A stretch of DNA of 16,761 nucleotides from Promethearchaeota archaeon (GTDB lineage: Archaea; Asgardarchaeota; Lokiarchaeia; Sigynarchaeales; SOKP01), in NCBI GenBank assembly GCA_016839905.1, contig JAEOTJ010000110.1:1-16761 (forward strand), given 5' to 3'. The notes below the pieces were generated by a model, which was not told the DNA's origin, did not search any database, and saw only the letters and a program-made list of their open reading frames with translations. Below, piece after piece: positions 1-8,164 of the stretch. Each line of letters begins with the position of its first letter. Position 1 is the first letter of the stretch. The translations under genes and the position numbers were made by a program.

Positions 1-334
1 AATGATTTAATTATCACTCGCAATCTATAAAAAAGAGGAAAATTAAATAATGTCGTAAAATATCTTTTAATAGAATAATTCTCAGGATCTTAAAAAAAAA
101 TAACTTGTAAAGTCAAGAAATATAATAAATTAAAACTTATATCCACAATCATAATGACATATAATTTCCCTATAATTCTCGATTGTCAAAAAATTGAGTA
201 GTATATTCAATACTTATGGTATTCTTCATTATTATGCAATTATTATATATTTTTTGAGACTTCCGTTGATAAAGATGTTAATAAATCTCGATTATATGAC
301 CAATACAAGATTTTTATAATTCTTAAATCAAATA
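1..334. other. AT-rich stretch with no recognised gene
   Basis: I see no convincing coding region, tRNA or repeat here. A run of nine A's around 91-100 would read as a T-tract on the minus strand downstream of nadA. It could serve as a T-rich archaeal terminator for that gene, but this is weak. Confidence 0.4.
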
Positions 335-1279
335 TTATGAATATTCCAACATTTTTTCAATAGGGGCGATTGCTTTCTTGGTAATGTCAGATGGTACTTT
401 AATTTCAAAAGTATTGTCATCTAAGTTTTCCAAGACATGCTTGGTTAATTCAAGCGTATTTTTTTTCATGTTATAACATATTAACTTATCCATTGCTAAA
501 TAATACTTGTTTTTAGGGAAATCTTGAGCCATTCTTTCTAAGAGACCTTTCTCTGTACCAATTATGAATTCATTATTTCCAGAAGGACTTTTTTTTACAC
601 TATTATACATGTGTGCTGTAGAACCTACAACATCTGCTAATTCTCTTACTTCTCTCACACATTCAGGATGAACAAGGACTCTTGCATTGGGATGATCCTG
701 TTTAGCTTTTTTAATATGTTCTGGTTTTATTTGAGAATGAACGATACAATGACCATTTTCAGGCATTTTAATGCATTTTATACCAGATTTTTGTTGAGTA
801 TAATCAGCTAAATTAGCATCAGGCCCAAATAATACAGAATCGACTCCAAATTCTTGCTTGATTTCTTGGACAATCTTAACAGAATTTGATGATGTACAGC
901 ATACATCCGATATGGCTTTAGTTGCTGCCGTGCTATTTACATAAGTAATTACTGGTAATCCAGGATAATCCTCTTTATATTGTTTAACTTTTTCTGGATT
1001 AAGAAAAGCTGCCATGGGGCAGAATGCTTCAGGAGAAGGAATTAATACATGTTTATCTTGATTTAAAATGGATGCCGTTTCTGCCATAAAAACAACTCCA
1101 GCAAATAAGATGTATTCCGCATTTACCTTTTCTTTAGCTATTCGTGATAAGCCAAGAGAGTCTCCCAAATAATCTGCGATTTCCTGAATTTCAATGGACT
1201 GATAATAATGAGCTAAGATTGATACATCATTTTCTTTCTTAATTTTGAGAATTTCTTCTTGCATTTGCTTATAGGTCAT
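335..1279 (-). CDS. nadA: Quinolinate synthase NadA
   Basis: NadA condenses iminoaspartate with dihydroxyacetone phosphate to give quinolinate in de novo NAD synthesis, using a [4Fe-4S] cluster in the cytosol. The 314-residue length is normal for the short archaeal/Thermotoga form. The three cluster cysteines are expected at C87 (AFCPMA), C178 (GHCIVH) and C268 (LICYNMKK); their spacing of about 90 matches the family. The substrate motifs AHYYQ (22-26), VNSTAATK (114-121) and FGPDANLADY (151-160) are intact. The third cysteine is followed by Tyr where Pro is common, and HPEC (204-207) is an extra, non-ligand Cys. The ATG start has a GAAGGTGG Shine-Dalgarno at 1291-1298, 11 nt upstream. No nadB or nadC is in the window; the gene stands alone, divergent from the hydrolase at 1404. 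Confidence 0.96.
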   Translation of the reverse strand: MTYKQMQEEILKIKKENDVSILAHYYQSIEIQEIADYLGDSLGLSRIAKEKVNAEYILFAGVVFMAETASILNQDKHVLIPSPEAFCPMAAFLNPEKVKQYKEDYPGLPVITYVNSTAATKAISDVCCTSSNSVKIVQEIKQEFGVDSVLFGPDANLADYTQQKSGIKCIKMPENGHCIVHSQIKPEHIKKAKQDHPNARVLVHPECVREVRELADVVGSTAHMYNSVKKSPSGNNEFIIGTEKGLLERMAQDFPKNKYYLAMDKLICYNMKKNTLELTKHVLENLDDNTFEIKVPSDITKKAIAPIEKMLEYS

Positions 1280-1290
1280 AAATTATCCAT

Positions 1291-1298
1291 CCACCTTC
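1291..1298 (-). promoter_or_regulatory. Ribosome binding site of nadA
   Basis: On the minus strand this reads GAAGGTGG, close to the archaeal consensus GGAGGTGA, and it ends 11 nt before the nadA ATG. It supports the start at 1279. Confidence 0.5.
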
Positions 1299-1403
1299 AG
1301 ATTTAATTAATAAATTTTAAATTAGCAAAGAATATTATTTTTTTGCTTAAGAATATTAAGATAATTATATACTATAAAAATTAATTGAAATGGAGTATAA
1401 TTG

Positions 1404-3161
1404 ATGGAAAAAGAGAAGCAGCTCCAAACCTTGGGTATTATCCTTATTATTTCAAGTATTATTTTGTCTCTCTTTTCAGTAATGTTCGCGGTTTTTATAG
1501 GAAACGCGAGAATGGCTTATATTGATGAAGAAAACATTTATTTCGAATCTTTTTCAGTTAAAATGGATGATGGCATTGATATCCATGGATATTTATATGT
1601 AGATAAAAATTTACATCAATCTTCTGATCACTCAGTCCCAACAATTTTGCTCCTACAAGGGATAAATGGTAGGAGGGAGGATCATTTTTTTAAGGTATTT
1701 CAATTGGTCAAATTCGGATATGCGGTAATTTCAGTGGAACAACGAGGTCATGGCCTTTCAGGGGGTATTAGTTCTTTTCTTGGAAAGGAGCCCCAAGATA
1801 TGAGAAATATTATTGATTATATTGAAATGAATTATAAATTTTCCAATTCAAGCCACTTGGCTTTACTTGGATTTTCATATGGAGGAGGAATAGGTACAAT
1901 ACTCCAAGCAATTGATCGTAGAATAAATGTCTCTGTATTTTATCATCCTCTTGCTTCAATCGAAGAAGTGACCTCCATAATTCCTTTTCAAAATCTCATT
2001 GGCATTACTCCTGCCATTAGTAATGTGGATGAAATCCAAGATGGAATGGATATTTGCGATCCCAAAAATACAGGAAACATGCTCTTAATCCATGGGAAGG
2101 AGGATAATTTAATATTAATCCAATCAAGCCATGATTTATATGATAAAGTGAATGGATCTAAGAGAGACGATATTGACTTGGAGATTCGAGAGGAATTAGA
2201 TCATCCTGAAAATGAGGCGGATCAAGTTTCTTTTCTTCATACAATCGTTTGGTTTGAGCATTTTTATCATAATAGCTCTATTGATCATGTGAACCGAGAA
2301 GATGAAATTGAATACATTAAATTATATGATTTTAATTATCCAATAGATATAGTACCGCAAGTCATGATAATTATAGGATCTATCTTAATATTCATTGGAC
2401 TCACTCTATTAATCGTGCCTAAGAAAATTATTCCTTTTTCGGAGGAGGTTCTATTTCCATTTGACCCAATCTATAAACAGGATAGCCGAATTAATGAAGA
2501 AGGATATAAAAAGGATATTTTAATACGAGTAATACTTTATATAATTCCCGTGGTTGTATGTGGGCTTATATTCGCAATCCTTAATCCCTCATTTGTCTAT
2601 GGATACCTTCTTTGTGTTCCTCTGGTGACAATCGTTCTATTGCAAATATATCTAAATTATAAACATTATAGATCTAAATCAGATTGGGAACAGTGGCTAA
2701 AGAAAGACTTGAAAATCTTCTGTTATGGTTGTGTTCTTACAATTGGACCTATCTTATTCCTTGTCCTTCTTTTTAATTTAAATTCAGCATTTATGATGGC
2801 ACCCCAGATTCCCTTTTTTACATCCACAGCATTGGGATATTTCATTGCGTTTATTAGTTCAATAATGATGGACTCATTATTGATACGAGATTTAGAATTC
2901 AAGCATACAACTTTATTATTTGGTTTAAGACCATTAACGGTCTTGATTTTCTATTTATTTGTTCCAATCCCTCCTTTCATTTTCCTTGGCGGAGTAATAA
3001 TACAGATCTTATTCATTTCATTGATAGGGATAGTCCTTTGGATAATTTTAATGATTGTAGAAATTATTGGCAATGTTTATAAAAATAGGATTATTGTTGT
3101 AATGATCATTTCATTACCAATCATCGTTGGTTTAACATATCTTTTTTTTAGAATCGTTTGA
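1404..3161 (+). CDS. Membrane-anchored alpha/beta hydrolase with C-terminal multi-pass domain
   Basis: The 585-residue protein has an N-terminal membrane helix (about 9-33), an alpha/beta-hydrolase domain (about 50-290) and a C-terminal half with about eight hydrophobic helices (roughly 318-340, 374-393, 397-417, 437-458, 475-493, 510-529, 530-555, 562-582). The catalytic Ser is S158 in GFSYGG. The Asp is probably D234 (HGKED), and the His may be H267 (ELDHPE). The oxyanion region LLQGINGRRED precedes EQRGHGLSGG. These features resemble S9/S15-type or esterase hydrolases; the substrate is unknown. The hydrolase domain probably faces outside the cell between the first helix and the membrane half. 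I chose ATG 1404 over TTG 1401 because TGGAG at 1391-1395 sits 8 nt upstream. A TATA-like TTATATA lies at 1365-1371. It converges with SepCysS, 4 bp apart. Confidence 0.85.
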   Translation: MEKEKQLQTLGIILIISSIILSLFSVMFAVFIGNARMAYIDEENIYFESFSVKMDDGIDIHGYLYVDKNLHQSSDHSVPTILLLQGINGRREDHFFKVFQLVKFGYAVISVEQRGHGLSGGISSFLGKEPQDMRNIIDYIEMNYKFSNSSHLALLGFSYGGGIGTILQAIDRRINVSVFYHPLASIEEVTSIIPFQNLIGITPAISNVDEIQDGMDICDPKNTGNMLLIHGKEDNLILIQSSHDLYDKVNGSKRDDIDLEIREELDHPENEADQVSFLHTIVWFEHFYHNSSIDHVNREDEIEYIKLYDFNYPIDIVPQVMIIIGSILIFIGLTLLIVPKKIIPFSEEVLFPFDPIYKQDSRINEEGYKKDILIRVILYIIPVVVCGLIFAILNPSFVYGYLLCVPLVTIVLLQIYLNYKHYRSKSDWEQWLKKDLKIFCYGCVLTIGPILFLVLLFNLNSAFMMAPQIPFFTSTALGYFIAFISSIMMDSLLIRDLEFKHTTLLFGLRPLTVLIFYLFVPIPPFIFLGGVIIQILFISLIGIVLWIILMIVEIIGNVYKNRIIVVMIISLPIIVGLTYLFFRIV

Positions 3162-3165
3162 TTTT

Positions 3166-4383
3166 TTAAACGAGATTGTACTTGTTAGCAATCTCTATGA
3201 AGGCATTTGTAAAATGCTTTACTTGATCCCAAGTCAGTCCGTATGTACTAAATTTCATATCTTTAGAAATCCCAGGAAGCATGCCAATTACTCCTCTCTC
3301 TTTAAATTCTTCTCGTATGAAAAATCCTTTTCTCGGATGATTTTTTGCTATCTCTGCAAAAGAATCTGTTTTTATCGTTGTAAGAGGGTGAATTTTCGGT
3401 AATTTCCCAAGAATTTCAATTCCCTTCACTTTTTTTAAATTTTCAAGGACATAATTCGCTTTTTTAGACTCATCTTCTACAAATTCTTTTTGAGTTCTTT
3501 TAACAATTGCGGGAAAACTCGCCATTAACGTGATTAAAGGAGCACCATAGACTGGTGGGCATCCCAAAACCGTGCATATCTTATTGGGAAAAGACTTAGA
3601 AGTTAAATTTCCAATAATTTTGGAAGCCCTCATTATATCATCTTGGAACTCCTCTTTGAATCCAACGATTCCGATTGGGCCTGAAGCTGCCATCGATTTA
3701 TGCCCACTACAAGATATAAAATCAATGAAATCAGTCTTACAATCAATGAGTAAAACCCCTCCTGAGTATGCTGCGTTTAATAGAAATGGTATGTCAAACT
3801 TCCTGCATATTTCTCCGATGGGTCTTGGTTCATTATGATTTCCATATTTATAATCTACATGAGTTAACACGACGAGTAATGGTAATTCTCCTTCTTCTTC
3901 CTTGACTTGTTTTATTACCTTTTCATAATCCTTGCTTTCAAGCTTGAATTCAGGTTCTCCAGAATTAGGAACTTCTCTAACTTTTAAATTATTTGATTCA
4001 ATGGCTAAGTAAGTAGTATAATGAGATAAACTATCTACAACAACAGTTTTTCTATTTGGATATTTTCTCGCTAACACCTCCATTACTAATCTTTTTGATT
4101 CTCGGGCGGCTGCTGTGACCATTACGTTGTCAATATTTAGAAATTTTGCCATATCCTTTAAAAATCCAACTATCGGAGGATTTTCGATTTTATCTATTCG
4201 ACCTTTTAAGCAATTATCACATATACTATATCCATCACCAAATGCTAATAATGCTTTATGAGCTTCAGTAGTTAAAATTCCCCCTCTCTGAATTGGGTGG
4301 ATATTTATATATTCCTCATTAATAGTTCTGGTTAAATTTGAATATTTTTGTACCAATTCATTCGTGTATTCTAGATTCGTCAA
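3166..4383 (-). CDS. pscS: Sep-tRNA:Cys-tRNA synthase (SepCysS)
   Basis: This PLP enzyme converts O-phosphoseryl-tRNA(Cys) to Cys-tRNA(Cys) with a sulfur donor, the second step of tRNA-dependent cysteine synthesis after SepRS. Diagnostic features are INIHPIQRGG (27-35), FGDGYSICDNC (48-58), the PLP-lysine motif SGHKSMAASGPIG with K229, and LGCPPVYGAPLITL (274-287). C55, C58 and probably C275 correspond to the three essential family cysteines that bind an Fe-S cluster or carry persulfide. The 405-residue length fits. The start is a TTG codon supported by AAGGT at 4391-4395, 7 nt upstream; no nearby in-frame ATG would keep the conserved N-terminus. SepRS and SepCysE are not in the window. The gene is divergent from the carbonic anhydrase-like gene across about 110 bp of AT-rich DNA. 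Confidence 0.93.
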   Translation of the reverse strand: MTNLEYTNELVQKYSNLTRTINEEYINIHPIQRGGILTTEAHKALLAFGDGYSICDNCLKGRIDKIENPPIVGFLKDMAKFLNIDNVMVTAAARESKRLVMEVLARKYPNRKTVVVDSLSHYTTYLAIESNNLKVREVPNSGEPEFKLESKDYEKVIKQVKEEEGELPLLVVLTHVDYKYGNHNEPRPIGEICRKFDIPFLLNAAYSGGVLLIDCKTDFIDFISCSGHKSMAASGPIGIVGFKEEFQDDIMRASKIIGNLTSKSFPNKICTVLGCPPVYGAPLITLMASFPAIVKRTQKEFVEDESKKANYVLENLKKVKGIEILGKLPKIHPLTTIKTDSFAEIAKNHPRKGFFIREEFKERGVIGMLPGISKDMKFSTYGLTWDQVKHFTNAFIEIANKYNLV

Positions 4384-4493
4384 AATAATAACCTTATTTC
4401 TTAGTATTTAATTTATTAAATTAAAGTTAATTTATATCTTTATTAAATTAAAAAATAGAATTAAAAAAAAAATAATCTTAATTGTGAATAATA

Positions 4494-5042
4494 ATGCCTA
4501 TAATAATGCCAAGCCCAAAAACGGGTAAGGAACCCCAAATACATGAGAATGTATTTATTGCACCTAATGCAACAATTATAGGTGATGTTACATTAGAAGA
4601 GGGTGTTAATGTATGGTTTGGAGCGATATTAAGGGGTGATTGGGGCACAATAAAGGTTGGAAAAAATACTAGCATTCAAGAAAATGTCACCATCCATGCA
4701 GAACTAGAAAAATCAGCATTGATTGGAGCAAATTGCATCATTGGCCATCATGCAATGATTCATGGTCCCTGTGAAATCGAAGAAGGTTGTTTAGTAGGAA
4801 TTGGATCAAATGTATTGAATAATTCAAAATTAGGAAAGGGGTCCACACTTGGTGCAGGGGCTGTATTAGTAAATCAAGAAATTCCCCCAAGGAGTTTGGC
4901 GGTTGGTATTCCTGCTAAAGTTAAAAAACAATTACCCGATAAGAGAAAAGCTATGGCAGAAATAACTGCGCCGTTATATGCAATCAATGGAAAGATGTTT
5001 AAAGAATTTTTTGAAAAAAATCCTCAATATTCAAAATATTAA
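4494..5042 (+). CDS. Gamma-class carbonic anhydrase-like protein (left-handed beta-helix)
   Basis: This is a 182-residue hexapeptide-repeat protein of the Cam/YrdA/CaiE family. Repeats such as IAPNATIIGDVTLEEG and LGAGAVLVNQE form a left-handed beta-helix that trimerises. The zinc ligands are visible as H68 (TIHAE), H85 and H90 (GHHAMIHG), with the five-residue spacing seen in Cam. R47 and D49 (LRGDWG) and Q62 match conserved active-site positions. It lacks the acidic loop of methanogen Cam, so it resembles the CamH/YrdA subgroup, where carbonic anhydrase activity is not always shown. A C-terminal helical tail (about 145-182) is typical. ATG 4506 is a possible alternative start, and no clear Shine-Dalgarno is seen. 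The gene ends 8 bp from the convergent ThiF-like gene. Confidence 0.9.
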   Translation: MPIIMPSPKTGKEPQIHENVFIAPNATIIGDVTLEEGVNVWFGAILRGDWGTIKVGKNTSIQENVTIHAELEKSALIGANCIIGHHAMIHGPCEIEEGCLVGIGSNVLNNSKLGKGSTLGAGAVLVNQEIPPRSLAVGIPAKVKKQLPDKRKAMAEITAPLYAINGKMFKEFFEKNPQYSKY

Positions 5043-5050
5043 TTCTACTT

Positions 5051-5785
5051 TCATTGAGAGCAAATACAGTTCTCATTTTTCACGATTTTTATTTTATTGA
5101 ATGACATATCTAAAAGATTTACCATTAATAATTGATTTTCCAAGTTTGGGAGGTCTAATGAAGTTTTAATTACTTCAAGAGCTTCCAGAGTGCCTAAAAC
5201 TCCAGGAGTAACACCAATTACGGGTAAAGGACCTCTTTGAGGTTGTTCTAATATTGAGACGTCGGGTTCAGGAAAAATACATCGATAACAAGCACTCTTT
5301 TTTGGATTTATTGTAATAATTTGCCCGTAGAAATCTTCAATTCCAGCAATTACACATTTTATATTATATTTTATGGACGTTTTATTCACGAGGAACTTAG
5401 TTTTCATGTTATCGCTACAATCTATAATGAAATCTTTATCATTTACATATTTTTTTATGGATTTTTCATCAATATAATCTTTATAAACATTAATTTCAAC
5501 TTCAGAATTAAGATTCGATAACCGTTCTTTTGCCATCTCGACCTTTATGTTACCTACGTGTGATTGGTTATAAAGAATTTGTCTTTGCAAATTGGATATC
5601 TCTAATACATCGTTATCAATAATTGTCAGTTCCTTTATTCCGGCAGCTACAAGATATATGGAACATGGTGAACCCAACCCTCCAGCTCCAATTTGTAATG
5701 CTCTTACTTTCGAAATCTTTTCTTGACCTTCTTCTCCTATTGAAGGAGATAATATTTGTCTAGAATATCTTTTTTTCTGATTCAC
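5051..5785 (-). CDS. E1-like adenylyltransferase, ThiF/MoeB/UbaA family
   Basis: This 244-residue E1-like enzyme is expected to adenylate the C-terminus of a ubiquitin-fold sulfur carrier or modifier (ThiS/MoaD/SAMP/Urm1 type). The nucleotide-binding loop is GAGGLGSP (33-40), followed by IDNDVLEISNLQRQ (56-69) and the conserved Asp in DCSDN (122-126). A zinc site is formed by C166 and C169 (CYRC) with C240 and C242. The second pair is CxC rather than the usual CxxC. No rhodanese domain is fused. The start is GTG; a strong Shine-Dalgarno AAGGTGATC lies at 5799-5807 in the 27-bp gap after the Roadblock gene, 13 nt from the GTG. The pair is probably co-transcribed. The cognate ubiquitin-like protein is not in the window, so the pathway cannot be named. 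Confidence 0.9.
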   Translation of the reverse strand: MNQKKRYSRQILSPSIGEEGQEKISKVRALQIGAGGLGSPCSIYLVAAGIKELTIIDNDVLEISNLQRQILYNQSHVGNIKVEMAKERLSNLNSEVEINVYKDYIDEKSIKKYVNDKDFIIDCSDNMKTKFLVNKTSIKYNIKCVIAGIEDFYGQIITINPKKSACYRCIFPEPDVSILEQPQRGPLPVIGVTPGVLGTLEALEVIKTSLDLPNLENQLLMVNLLDMSFNKIKIVKNENCICSQ

Positions 5786-5798
5786 AGTTAAAATAATA

Positions 5799-5807
5799 GA
5801 TCACCTT
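5799..5807 (-). promoter_or_regulatory. Consensus Shine-Dalgarno for the GTG-started ThiF-like gene
   Basis: The minus strand reads AAGGTGATC, close to a full match to the archaeal 16S anti-SD. It lies between the Roadblock stop and the GTG start. An in-frame TGA just upstream excludes a longer N-terminus in that frame. Confidence 0.6.
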
Positions 5808-5812
5808 TTTAT

Positions 5813-6181
5813 TTATATAATTGTTTTCAATCTTTCAATTAATTCCTCTAATTCTATTAAAATTAATCCTAAGTTAATATTTAAATCTAATAGTGAGATG
5901 ACAATCATTATATCACTTACTTTAGCCATTATTATTTGGACATCTTGGTATTCAACAGTAAACCAATCTATTTGGTCATTTCCAAGAGTGCCAATTGCAA
6001 TTTCAATGGCTCCAAACATTGTTGCTGATATTGCACAAAATTTTCTAGGATTAATAGATCTTGGCAATCTGGATGAGATTAAAAGACCATTCTTATTAAC
6101 TATACCTATACCGAGAAATCCGTCTATATCTTGAGTTTTTTCGAGTTCTGTATTAAGCCCTTTAATATCAATTGATTGCAT
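5813..6181 (-). CDS. Roadblock/LC7 domain protein
   Basis: This 122-residue single-domain protein has the Roadblock/LC7 pattern: an N-terminal helix (about 7-16), strand GFLGIGIVNKNGLLISSRLP (21-40), a long central helix KFCAISATMFGAIEIAIGTLG (47-67), strands WFTVEYQDVQIIMAKVSDIMIVISLL (73-98), and a final helix rich in Leu and Glu (103-120). Roadblock proteins dimerise and in eukaryotes scaffold or regulate small GTPases (Ragulator, dynein light chain) and Mgl-type switches. Asgard genomes carry many copies, but no GTPase gene is adjacent here, so the partner is unknown. It lies directly upstream of the E1-like gene and is probably in the same transcript. I saw no clear Shine-Dalgarno. Confidence 0.85.
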   Translation of the reverse strand: MQSIDIKGLNTELEKTQDIDGFLGIGIVNKNGLLISSRLPRSINPRKFCAISATMFGAIEIAIGTLGNDQIDWFTVEYQDVQIIMAKVSDIMIVISLLDLNINLGLILIELEELIERLKTII

Positions 6182-6319
6182 AGGTTTCCAAGTTGATTAT
6201 TTATGATATTTAAATATTATAAGAAATAAATATGAATGAAATTTAAAAATTTATGTAATGAATTGAAAATAATGATATTAGAATGTTTATAATTTATAAT
6301 CTTGAAAAGGATTTTAAAA

Positions 6320-6523
6320 TTATCTATAAAATCCTTTATTATTTCCATTAAAAGCAGGATAACGATTGCGCCAAGAGGGCTTCCTTCTCTTCGCAGTTCT
6401 TCCAAAACCGCAACTAGCACAATATCTTTTTCTTCTATGGTATGAATGCTTTCCACATCTCCTACAGGTTTTATGGGTTGCAGCTTTATTTTTCTTTCCT
6501 TTACTTGGAGTACCTTTCCCCAT
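6320..6523 (-). CDS. rpl37e: Large ribosomal subunit protein eL37
   Basis: This is the 67-residue archaeal/eukaryotic ribosomal protein eL37, which binds 23S rRNA. It begins with the family signature MGKGTPSKG and has a zinc finger of C20/C23 (CRRC) and C35/C38 (CASC). The remainder is strongly basic. The ATG start has GAGGTT at 6531-6536, 7 nt upstream. It follows LSm by 29 bp, an arrangement common in archaea and consistent with one transcript. An overlapping longer frame at 6217-6456 is a shadow. Confidence 0.96.
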   Translation of the reverse strand: MGKGTPSKGKKNKAATHKTCRRCGKHSYHRRKRYCASCGFGRTAKRRKPSWRNRYPAFNGNNKGFYR

Positions 6524-6552
6524 ATTGTTAAACCTCTTTTAATAATCCTCTT

Positions 6553-6873
6553 TTAAATATCTTCAAACTCTTCACGATGCATTAACTGATCATGGTCAGT
6601 ATCTTCTTCATTTTCGTGAAAAATTATTTTTTCCCGATCCTGACCAATAAATATAATTGAGGCCCCTCTAATCATGACTGTACCTAATTCCTTACTCCTT
6701 TTTCCACCACGACCAAAATATATCTCTTTTGCATTATCAACAATTAAATTCATATAATTATCAAATCGAACTAGTTTTCCTGTTAAAAAGGTGTTCCATA
6801 TTTTTAACTTTATATGAACTTCTGGCTTTAAAATTGCTTTACTTAAGGTTCTTGAAATTGCATGTTGGCTCAT
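6553..6873 (-). CDS. Sm-like archaeal protein (LSm/SmAP)
   Basis: This 106-residue LSm protein forms a heptameric ring that binds U-rich RNA. The Sm1 motif spans about 19-53 and includes FDNYMNLIVDNA, with the RNA-base contact Asn in MNL. The Sm2 motif spans about 62-77 with the IRG signature (VMIRGASIIFIG). A charged C-terminal tail of about 25 residues follows the fold and is longer than in minimal SmAPs. It is the first gene of the LSm-eL37 pair. No Shine-Dalgarno precedes the ATG. A TATA-like TTTAAA at 6929-6934 would give a leader of about 30 nt. Confidence 0.94.
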   Translation of the reverse strand: MSQHAISRTLSKAILKPEVHIKLKIWNTFLTGKLVRFDNYMNLIVDNAKEIYFGRGGKRSKELGTVMIRGASIIFIGQDREKIIFHENEEDTDHDQLMHREEFEDI

Positions 6874-6944
6874 TTGAATAAAACGCGATTAAATTGATCT
6901 TAATTATGAAATTCTTAAGAATACAAAATTTAAATATTTTTTTA

Positions 6945-7955
6945 TTAATTTTTAATTTCTTTTACTTTTATTTCTTTAAATTTAATATAAGAGATATGAT
7001 CAGTTCTTGGAATTTCTCTATATAAAATTTCTTCAGGAACTTCGGTAAGAATTTCTTTTACATTAGAAATCTTTTGGAATTTTTCTTTCATTTCTCTTAT
7101 AACTGCGGTATGAATATCTAAATTATGGGGATCTTTATTAGGTAATAACAGAGGTTTTGATAAGGGATTAGCTGCTAATTTTCTTTTAGGAGGTCCTCTA
7201 ATTGGTTCTGAAGAATCATTTTGCCCCTTAGGTGGAGGATTTAAGAGAGGAGGAGGGGAATATAATGGATGATCAGCATTCTTTAAGGCTATTTCACGTA
7301 AAGCCGCATTTGCTTCTTTTAATTCTTGATCCACATTATTTAATCTATTAAAGGCTTCCCGAATAATGTACATTATAGAACTCCAACTTTTATTTCCTTT
7401 AATTTTTCTCCATTCATTATACTCTTCTCTTGAAATTGTAATAGATATACTTTCACCAGGTATTTCAGAATCTTCTGAAAATTTATTATAATTAGGTTTT
7501 GATGTTTTAATTGTTATTGATTTTTCTTCTTTAATTGTTATTTCTGTATTTACTTTATTCTTTAGTGAATTATTAACAAAACCTAAATAACAAGCATCAT
7601 TTATGAAAATCTCTGAGAGAGGGAATTTTTCTCTAATATTCAATTGGTTTCTTTTACCTGAATTAAAAATTATAGTAAGGTTCATTAATTCAATCTGGAG
7701 ATCATTGTAATTATAAATCTCATCAAGTTCAATCGCTAATCCTATTTCATTTTCTGAATAATAAGGATTTTTAATTGAAGTTAAAACAGGTAGAGATTTT
7801 GAACTATAATGATTGTCATTTACTCTGGATATATTATATTGTAGATTTATATATTTGACATTTTCTGGGAGGATACTCCTTTTTTCTTCCTCATTTTTTC
7901 CAAACTTTAAAAATAAATTTTCATTTTCGTCCCAATTAATCTGTATTAATTCCAT
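6945..7955 (-). CDS. Unrecognised protein with polyproline linker
   Basis: I do not recognise a family for this 336-residue protein. Residues 1-165 look beta-rich with alternating hydrophobics. At 169-207 there is a short strand then helices (SISITISREEYNEWRKIKG, IMYIIREAFNRL), loosely like a ribbon-helix-helix segment. A short charged helix (207-226) leads into a disordered Pro-rich linker (230-275) with PPP at 234-236 and 240-242 and a later GPPKRK. The C-terminus (281-336) is helix plus strand and is lysine/glutamate rich. There is no signal peptide or membrane segment. The start codon ATG at 7955 is directly preceded by AGAAG. It stands 71 bp upstream of LSm on the same strand, but a separate promoter is likely for LSm. 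The base composition matches its neighbours. Confidence 0.7.
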   Translation of the reverse strand: MELIQINWDENENLFLKFGKNEEEKRSILPENVKYINLQYNISRVNDNHYSSKSLPVLTSIKNPYYSENEIGLAIELDEIYNYNDLQIELMNLTIIFNSGKRNQLNIREKFPLSEIFINDACYLGFVNNSLKNKVNTEITIKEEKSITIKTSKPNYNKFSEDSEIPGESISITISREEYNEWRKIKGNKSWSSIMYIIREAFNRLNNVDQELKEANAALREIALKNADHPLYSPPPLLNPPPKGQNDSSEPIRGPPKRKLAANPLSKPLLLPNKDPHNLDIHTAVIREMKEKFQKISNVKEILTEVPEEILYREIPRTDHISYIKFKEIKVKEIKN

Positions 7956-8164
7956 CTTCTAATATAATTTTATATATTTATAGCTCCTAATTTTTATCAC
8001 TACTATAACTTAATTCTATTTTAACTTTATAAGAGCCTAAATTTTTTGAATTGCTAAAACAAATTATTAAATATTCATATTTACTATTAATGGGTATTAT
8101 TATTCTTAAAATTAAAAATTATAAAATATTCATTTAAATCTAATAATTGCTTATAGGGAGTATT

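Noticed and set aside
3572..3838. 88-residue open frame opposite SepCysS
   Set aside because: Antisense shadow; no ribosome binding site and no recognisable motif.
4478..4675. 65-residue open frame opposite the carbonic anhydrase-like gene
   Set aside because: Antisense shadow of a well-conserved beta-helix protein.
5898..6134. 78-residue open frame opposite the Roadblock gene
   Set aside because: Antisense shadow of a coding region with clear fold pattern.
6217..6456. 79-residue open frame on the minus strand
   Set aside because: It overlaps eL37 in another frame and its tail is low-complexity; eL37 is unambiguous.
6945..7955. Residues 169-207 considered as a true ribbon-helix-helix DNA-binding domain
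   Set aside because: The resemblance is limited to one strand and helix pattern and is too weak to name a function.
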